DNA of 12,963 nucleotides. Source: an uncultured Bacteroidota bacterium (lineage in GTDB: Bacteria; Bacteroidota; Bacteroidia; Chitinophagales; Chitinophagaceae). This document shows positions 7,813 through 12,963 of this stretch, in pieces. The stretch spans positions 1-12,963 of the forward strand of contig CAJATB010000230.1 of assembly GCA_903944755.1 (NCBI GenBank). The letters run 5' to 3'. The translations under genes were made by a program, and so were the position numbers. Within the stretch, counting starts at the first letter, position 1; each line of letters begins with the position of its first letter. The notes below the pieces were generated by a model, which saw only the letters and a program-made list of their open reading frames with translations, was not told the origin of the DNA and made no database searches.

Positions 7813-9066
7813 ATGAAATTTTATTTAACGCTTTTGTCTGTCATTTTTGTAAACTATCTGATGTCTCAAAATAGTGCTGTAAGTCAATTGAAAGACGAAC
7901 TCATTATAAAAAAAATAGAATCATTTCAACCTCTAAAAGGAGCAAAAATTCCATTAGATATAAGAAATAGATTGGGTGCAACACATGTTGCAGGGAAGTA
8001 TTATTTTACAAAAGAGCCTTATTTAATTGAAGGTGCAAAAAAAATGATTGATTTAGGGTATGGCGTAATAAAATTATGGTTTAGAAAAAATGGCGGTGGC
8101 TATCCATATAATTCCAGCTGGGATATCTCACAAAGTATTTCTCTTAAAGAATTGGCAAAACATCCATATTGGGAACAAGTATTTAATATGCCTTTTAATA
8201 CAATCGCGTTAAGTGTTGATGGCGCAGGAATTAAAACAACCGATTCATCTGCGGCAGCTGAAAAAGAAGATATATACCAATTAACTAAGTATCTACTTGA
8301 AAAATATAAAGATAAAGACGTCACATTTATTATACATAATTGGGAGGGAGATTGGATGTTAAGAGGTGGCACAGGAAGTTATGCAAGATGGTCTCGCAAA
8401 CCAGGCGAATTAATAAAAGCAGTAGATGGAGATCGACTTACAGTATTAGTACCTTCTGATTCATTAGATCGTATTAACGCGATGGCAAAATGGTTTAAAG
8501 CAAGGCAAGATGGTATTAATCGAGCAAGAAACGAAGTAAAACATTCAAAATGTAAAGTATATCATGCAGTTGAAGCAAATAAAACTTACGACAGCATGGA
8601 TGGAATTCCAGGGATTATAAATTCCGTTTTACCCTTGATAGAAACTGATATGGTTTCATGGTCAAGTTATGATGGACTAGATGCAACAGGTTTAAAATTG
8701 TATAAGGGAATTGAATATATAAAAAATTTTATTCATCCAACTCCATATATGAAAGGTAAGAAGGTTGTTTTTTTAGGAGAAATAGGCATTCCAGAACAAA
8801 GATATGAAGGACTTACTGATTACGAATCTGTAGTAAGAAGATGGGACGCATATTTGGGGGTATGTGAAGCTTTACAAGTGCCTTATATAATTCAATGGGA
8901 ATTGTATTGTAATGAACCTAAAAACGAAGAATTAAGAAAATTAAATAATGTTAGAACTACTGAAGAAATGAGGGGATTCTGGCTAATTCGTCCAGATGGC
9001 ACACTTGGTTTTGCCGGTGATTATTTTAATAAAGTTTTAAAAAATGCTGGAAGTTTTTTAAAATAA
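7813..9066 (+). CDS. Exported TIM-barrel protein, putative clan GH-A-like glycoside hydrolase of uncharacterised family
   Basis: The 417-residue product starts with a signal peptide (MKFYLTLLSVIFVNYLMS, no lipobox) and is probably periplasmic or secreted. The body reads like a (beta/alpha)8 barrel: an early strand and helix with GATHVAGKYYF and MIDLGYGVIKLWF (residues 55-90), then TFIIHNWEGDW (171-181), KVYHAVEAN (248-256), DMVSWSSYDG (279-288), VVFLGEIGIPE (318-328) and YIIQWELYCNEP (358-369), closing with RGFWLIRPDG. By analogy with clan GH-A, Glu178 in HNWEGDW is a candidate acid/base and Glu323 in LGEIGIPE a candidate nucleophile; these roles are inferred. I recall similar unnamed proteins in other bacteria but cannot assign a CAZy family. 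It starts 25 bases after the hairpin at 7741-7787 and is followed after 12 bases by the heparinase-like gene, suggesting they act on the same glycan. The start is fixed by the signal peptide and A-rich leader. Confidence 0.75.
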   Translation: MKFYLTLLSVIFVNYLMSQNSAVSQLKDELIIKKIESFQPLKGAKIPLDIRNRLGATHVAGKYYFTKEPYLIEGAKKMIDLGYGVIKLWFRKNGGGYPYNSSWDISQSISLKELAKHPYWEQVFNMPFNTIALSVDGAGIKTTDSSAAAEKEDIYQLTKYLLEKYKDKDVTFIIHNWEGDWMLRGGTGSYARWSRKPGELIKAVDGDRLTVLVPSDSLDRINAMAKWFKARQDGINRARNEVKHSKCKVYHAVEANKTYDSMDGIPGIINSVLPLIETDMVSWSSYDGLDATGLKLYKGIEYIKNFIHPTPYMKGKKVVFLGEIGIPEQRYEGLTDYESVVRRWDAYLGVCEALQVPYIIQWELYCNEPKNEELRKLNNVRTTEEMRGFWLIRPDGTLGFAGDYFNKVLKNAGSFLK

Positions 9067-9078
9067 AAAACATTTAAA

Positions 9079-11175
9079 ATGGCGATAAGATTTTTGTTGT
9101 TAATTACAATTTTTTTCAATTTTACCTTTTGTACTAAAAAGGAATCAATAAAAGATATTTCTACCGTTATTGTACCTCCGTCTTCTAATAACAATAACAA
9201 TTCAAATTTTCCAATAGACGCAGTAACACCAATCTATCAATCAATTGTAAAAGACTGTTTTAGAGGGACTGGATTGAAAAATATACACCCAAGGCTTTTG
9301 TTTAATGCATCAGATATAGAACAGATTAAGTCTAATGCAATAACTGATCCTTTTGCAAAAGGAACGTATGATGGGATTTTAACAAAGGCTAATTCTTTAT
9401 TGACGAGTCCACTACTCACTTATGGCTTAGATGCTGCTGGATTAAGAATTACAAACATTCATACTTTTGTCAATGATCAACTACCCTATTTAGTGCTAGC
9501 ATATCAATTTACAAAAGATATAAAATATGCAAAAAGATGTTGGGATCAATTAGAGCTAATGACAAATTTTCCCGATTGGGGAGCTAATAGACATTTTTTA
9601 GATGCTGGTATAGCGGCAAAAGGAATCGCTATAGCATATGATGGTTTATATGATTATCTAACAGTTTCACAAAGATTGTTGTTATATAATGCCGTGAAAG
9701 CAAATGTGTTACAGCCTGGTAAGTCACAAATTGAAACAAATACGGGTGTGTTTAAATGGTATTTAACAAATGATAATTGGAATGGAATTTGTCATGGTGG
9801 TATGATTATGGCAAGTTTAGCGACCTATGAACAAGATTCTTCATTCAATAGTAGTGTTATTTCTTTAGCAGCCAATGGAATTGAAAAATATATAAATTCA
9901 TTAGAGCCGGATGGTGCTAGCGAAGAGGGATTATCCTATTGGGATTACGGCTTAAGCAACACAATTTTAGCATTTGAAAGTATGAAACGTTGTTTAACAT
10001 CCACTTTTGGACTAACGTCAAAAAATGGTTTTAAAAAAACAGGTTGGTTTCCTTATAATATGTCAGGACCGGTTGCTACAACTTCCATCGGAGATGATTA
10101 CTTATATAATGGGAAAGCTTACAAGCTAACTTCTTATTTCTGGTATGGAAATTTTTTTAATGATGCAAATTTTGCTAAAACACATTATGATGCTTGTAAT
10201 ACTATAAATGCAAATAAAACAGATAAGATGCATGGTTGGATTGACTTGCTTTATTATAATAAATCACTAATTGATAAAGGCTCTGGCTTTACATTTCCGT
10301 TAAATGGTAATTATGCAGGAGTAGATTATATGTATATATCAGAAAATAATACAGAAAATGCAATGTATATTGGCATGCATGGTGGTGACAATAATGCAAG
10401 CCATGGACATTTAGATGCAGGCTCTTTTTATATGCAATCATTAGGTGAAATATGGGCAGCGGGTAATTTAGGTAGAGAAAATAATTATCAATCAGATTAT
10501 TTCAATCTCACAGCTCCATTTTATAATGATGGCCCAACAAAGACTGCTAATACAATTGGAAGATTTTATTATTATCGAATTAGAAGCGAAGGGAAGAATT
10601 GTTTAATCATTAATCCTGATGCAAGACCAGAACAAAATCCGAACGGAAAAGCTACTTTGATTAAAGAGTCTAATGACAATTCTGGCGGATATTATATAAT
10701 TGATTTAACATCTAACTACTCAAGAGATGTTACTTATTATAAAAGAGGCATTAAATTAAACAGGGCTAAGGCTGTAATGACTGTTCAAGATGAGTTTGCT
10801 CCAATAAATAAAAATTCTACTATATATTGGATTATGCATAGCCCAGCAACCGATGGATTATCAATTAGTATAGATGGCAAAGTTGCTACTTTATCCAAAA
10901 ATGGAAAAAAATATTTTGCTAGAATTCTATCACCTACAGAAGCTACTTTTTCATTAACGAATCGATCTACGAATAGTATTAATTATTTGTCCGAAACAAA
11001 AGATATTTTCAGTCAAAGTATGCTTAATAAAAATGGATTTAATATTTACTATGGGAAATTGGAAATCAAACTAACAAATGTATCAAATTCTACAAATATT
11101 AGTGTTTCATTTTCAGCAAACAATCTTAATGAAAATATTTTAAAGCCCTTAGAATCATGGACTTCAAGCAATTAA
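9079..11175 (+). CDS. Heparinase II/III-superfamily lipoprotein, putative polysaccharide lyase
   Basis: Members of this superfamily cleave uronic-acid-containing polysaccharides by beta-elimination. The 698-residue product has a hydrophobic N-terminus followed by Cys18 (FTFC), a loose lipobox with Phe at -1, then a Ser/Asn-rich linker (NNNNN near 37-41), so it is probably lipid-anchored. An alpha-helical toroid covers about residues 70-400, with HPRLLF, NDNWNGICHGG (231-241) and EGLSYWDYG (283-291), where Tyr287 or Tyr290 is the candidate catalytic Tyr. The beta-sandwich domain follows with ASHGHLDAGSF (440-450), where His442 and His444 match the His pair of heparinase II. Two usual metal-ligand positions look altered: WAAGNLG carries Asn463 instead of Asp, and SEGKNCLIIN carries Lys506 instead of the His of the common EGHNTL. 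It may be metal-independent, changed in specificity, or only binding. The next gene overlaps its end by 19 bases. Superfamily membership is firm; PL family and substrate are not. Confidence 0.85.
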   Translation: MAIRFLLLITIFFNFTFCTKKESIKDISTVIVPPSSNNNNNSNFPIDAVTPIYQSIVKDCFRGTGLKNIHPRLLFNASDIEQIKSNAITDPFAKGTYDGILTKANSLLTSPLLTYGLDAAGLRITNIHTFVNDQLPYLVLAYQFTKDIKYAKRCWDQLELMTNFPDWGANRHFLDAGIAAKGIAIAYDGLYDYLTVSQRLLLYNAVKANVLQPGKSQIETNTGVFKWYLTNDNWNGICHGGMIMASLATYEQDSSFNSSVISLAANGIEKYINSLEPDGASEEGLSYWDYGLSNTILAFESMKRCLTSTFGLTSKNGFKKTGWFPYNMSGPVATTSIGDDYLYNGKAYKLTSYFWYGNFFNDANFAKTHYDACNTINANKTDKMHGWIDLLYYNKSLIDKGSGFTFPLNGNYAGVDYMYISENNTENAMYIGMHGGDNNASHGHLDAGSFYMQSLGEIWAAGNLGRENNYQSDYFNLTAPFYNDGPTKTANTIGRFYYYRIRSEGKNCLIINPDARPEQNPNGKATLIKESNDNSGGYYIIDLTSNYSRDVTYYKRGIKLNRAKAVMTVQDEFAPINKNSTIYWIMHSPATDGLSISIDGKVATLSKNGKKYFARILSPTEATFSLTNRSTNSINYLSETKDIFSQSMLNKNGFNIYYGKLEIKLTNVSNSTNISVSFSANNLNENILKPLESWTSSN

Positions 11176-12962
11176 TAAAAAGCGCAAGCTTATTCTGCTT
11201 TTTCATTTTCAGTAATTATATTTCTTTTTCTCAAAAAAACTATAATTACTGGAACACAAATACACAATTAATTAATTGGAGATTTATAAATCAAATTTCA
11301 AACATAAAATATTCAGATTTTGATAATGACGGAGATCCTGATGTGTTGTATTCAACAATTAATGATAAAATTTCAATTGTATGGATTGATGATGACGACG
11401 ATATGAAATATAGTGATAAAGAAGGGGATACCGATAATGATTGTTTATTGATTGATAGAAATAGCGACAATATATTTGCTGGCCCATTTGATTTTTCAAT
11501 AGATTGGTCGGATGAAGATTCTGACGGCATTGCAGACATTCAACTAATTATAAGTAATGGAGGCAATAAATTAAGGGGTTATTATGATTGGAGCGCTGAT
11601 TACATGTATGTATTTGATGATGATAGAGATGGAATAATGCATTTTGTTGATTGGAATGTTATTTTAATGAAAGCATGGGATCATAACGGTTGTTGTAATT
11701 TTTTTGAGGATTATCACGGAAATTCTACATTTTTAAAAATGCATGCATCTTCTTTTAGGATTAATGACTTGAGATTTAATTGGGAAAACCCGTTTATATT
11801 TTATGATGTTGACCACGATGGATATACAGAAATGGCAATTAGACTTGTTGATACGCCTAACTTTAAAGATTCTACTCTGGCTTCAAAATTGATATTTCAA
11901 AATATAGATTCAAACTATGACATCAGTTTCACAAAAAAAATAGATTATGCTGCTATAACATGGGATCTTGATAATGACAATGGGCCATCCAATGAATTTG
12001 ACTTTGACATGAGTTTATTGTTTAAAGGGAATGGGTTTTCATATGAGGATCAATATCATACATTTAATAAGTTAAAAGGCTTACAATCAGCTAATGCTAT
12101 AATGTATGATTCCAGGTGGCGTGATATTGACACACTATTTTTCCCTGATAGAAATAATGCTTTAGACTTAATTACAACGAAAGGGAAATGGAAAGAATGT
12201 AGGTTAGTTTTTGATGAAGATGATGATTGCAATAGATGGGAAAGAGTCGAATTTTATGATCCTAAAGATTTATATAAAATGGGATCTGAAAATGGGGGAC
12301 TAGACAATAATAAACAATCAGATGTAATGGGCGATCGAGGTGAGTTTGATCTAGATTATAGTGGAGAGGGTTCTTTATATATTGGTAAGTTTGACGGGAA
12401 GTTACACCTGTTCGGAGCCGAATGGGGGGCTTGGAGAATAGATCAAACAGCATTTTCGTATCAAGGCTTTGGAGGACAGTATGGTCGTTGGGGTAAAAAC
12501 CGTTTACAAGTCGAACCTACTAAATTTGCCATAATTAAATATGAGGACACTGATAATAATGGCTTTTTCGATTTTGTAAAATACGACTTAGACGGAGACC
12601 AGTTTTTCGAAGATTCTGTTTCTTTAATTTCACTTGGTATTCTTGATACCAGTGATATAATTACCCCAAAGTCATTTGAGTTTAATAAAATATCAAACTT
12701 ATTTGGCACTCAAGTAAATAAAAATTGGGAAAAGGCAATAGAAATTAAATCTATCGCAGAAAAACATGGCATTAACACAAATTGGTATAATTTTTACTTA
12801 CGTCCCAATTCAATCAATCAAAAATATGACTTTGCATTTTGGTTGAGTTTCTATTTATTTAGAGATCTTTTAGATCAATCAAAATTGAAAAACGATATTG
12901 AATTAGAAAAAAAGATACTATTTGCCTATTACTCCGGAGATTGGTCAAAGTTAAAATCATAA
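11157..12962 (+). CDS. Large exported Asp-rich protein, likely calcium-binding, function unknown
   Basis: This 601-residue protein has a signal peptide (MDFKQLIKSASLFCFFIFSNYISFS) and no lipobox. The body carries many Asp/Asn/Gly loops like those of FG-GAP, thrombospondin type 3 or EF-hand-like calcium sites: DFDNDGDPD (54-62), DDDDD (78-82), DEDSDGIAD (119-127), FDDDRDG (153-159), DVDHDGYTE (217-225), DLDNDNG (270-276), DEDDD (353-357), EDTDNNGFFD (463-472) and DLDGDQFFED (477-486). Between them are aromatic stretches such as WGAWRIDQTAFSYQGFGG (423-440) that could stack on sugars. The last 80 residues look helical and end in AYYSGDWSKLK, without a type IX secretion tail. I recall similar hypothetical proteins in other glycan loci but know no function. 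The start at 11157 lies inside the preceding gene (19-base overlap), chosen because it begins the signal peptide; this implies translational coupling with the heparinase-like gene. A calcium-stabilised carbohydrate-binding or enzymatic propeller is a guess. Confidence 0.8.
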   Translation: MDFKQLIKSASLFCFFIFSNYISFSQKNYNYWNTNTQLINWRFINQISNIKYSDFDNDGDPDVLYSTINDKISIVWIDDDDDMKYSDKEGDTDNDCLLIDRNSDNIFAGPFDFSIDWSDEDSDGIADIQLIISNGGNKLRGYYDWSADYMYVFDDDRDGIMHFVDWNVILMKAWDHNGCCNFFEDYHGNSTFLKMHASSFRINDLRFNWENPFIFYDVDHDGYTEMAIRLVDTPNFKDSTLASKLIFQNIDSNYDISFTKKIDYAAITWDLDNDNGPSNEFDFDMSLLFKGNGFSYEDQYHTFNKLKGLQSANAIMYDSRWRDIDTLFFPDRNNALDLITTKGKWKECRLVFDEDDDCNRWERVEFYDPKDLYKMGSENGGLDNNKQSDVMGDRGEFDLDYSGEGSLYIGKFDGKLHLFGAEWGAWRIDQTAFSYQGFGGQYGRWGKNRLQVEPTKFAIIKYEDTDNNGFFDFVKYDLDGDQFFEDSVSLISLGILDTSDIITPKSFEFNKISNLFGTQVNKNWEKAIEIKSIAEKHGINTNWYNFYLRPNSINQKYDFAFWLSFYLFRDLLDQSKLKNDIELEKKILFAYYSGDWSKLKS

Positions 12963-12963
12963 T

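Noticed and set aside
8100..8372. Minus-strand open frame of 90 codons
   Set aside because: It lies wholly inside the TIM-barrel gene in the opposite direction, has no recognisable domain, and its product has no signal or motif; a shadow.
12461..12709. Minus-strand open frame of 82 codons, and similar ones at 11291-11539, 9237-9419, 12262-12453, 6796-6984 and 1815-2009
   Set aside because: All lie within or mostly within strong + strand genes, with low-complexity or meaningless products and no leader of their own.
1..12963. tRNA, rRNA, CRISPR arrays, insertion sequences or attachment sites
   Set aside because: I looked for regular spaced repeats, transposase-like products, terminal inverted repeats and cloverleaf-like segments and saw none.

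Overview
This window is a polysaccharide utilization locus (PUL) from a member of the Bacteroidota. The basis is an adjacent SusC/SusD pair, a hybrid two-component regulator with a C-terminal AraC domain, lipoprotein signals typical of the phylum, very AT-rich DNA, TAA as the stop of all seven genes, and A-rich leaders instead of Shine-Dalgarno sequences. A sphingobacterial or chitinophagal lineage seems plausible, but the sequence does not fix the genus. Every supported gene lies on the + strand.

Layout: (1) 3-1493, the 3' part of a hybrid two-component system (HTCS) sensor/regulator whose start lies left of the window. (2) 1494-1797, an intergenic region with a long hairpin and probably the promoter of the structural genes. 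(3) 1798-7692, a tight cluster of susC-like transporter, susD-like lipoprotein and a DUF3823 lipoprotein. (4) 7741-7787, a strong intrinsic-terminator-like hairpin. (5) 7813-12962, three genes with almost no spacing: an exported TIM-barrel protein that looks like an uncharacterised clan GH-A glycosidase, a heparinase II/III-superfamily lipoprotein (a candidate polysaccharide lyase), and a 601-residue exported Asp-rich protein of unknown function. The last gene ends one base before the window does.

Likely joint function (inference): the HTCS senses an oligosaccharide in the periplasm and switches on the locus. The SusD-like and DUF3823 lipoproteins capture glycan at the cell surface for the TonB-dependent SusC channel. 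The lyase-like and GH-like proteins cut it. A heparinase II/III-type protein points to a uronic-acid-containing glycan (glycosaminoglycan-like, alginate-like or another acidic polysaccharide), but the substrate cannot be read from the sequence. No sulfatase, GH88/GH105 unsaturated-uronyl hydrolase or monosaccharide-processing gene is visible here; such genes could lie to the right.

The most interesting parts are the last three genes. The heparinase-like protein appears to have lost two of the residues that usually bind metal in its superfamily. The TIM-barrel protein has plausible catalytic glutamates but belongs to no family I can name. The Asp-rich protein is a large secreted calcium-binding candidate without recognisable enzymology. 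The terminator placed just before them could lower their expression relative to the uptake genes.
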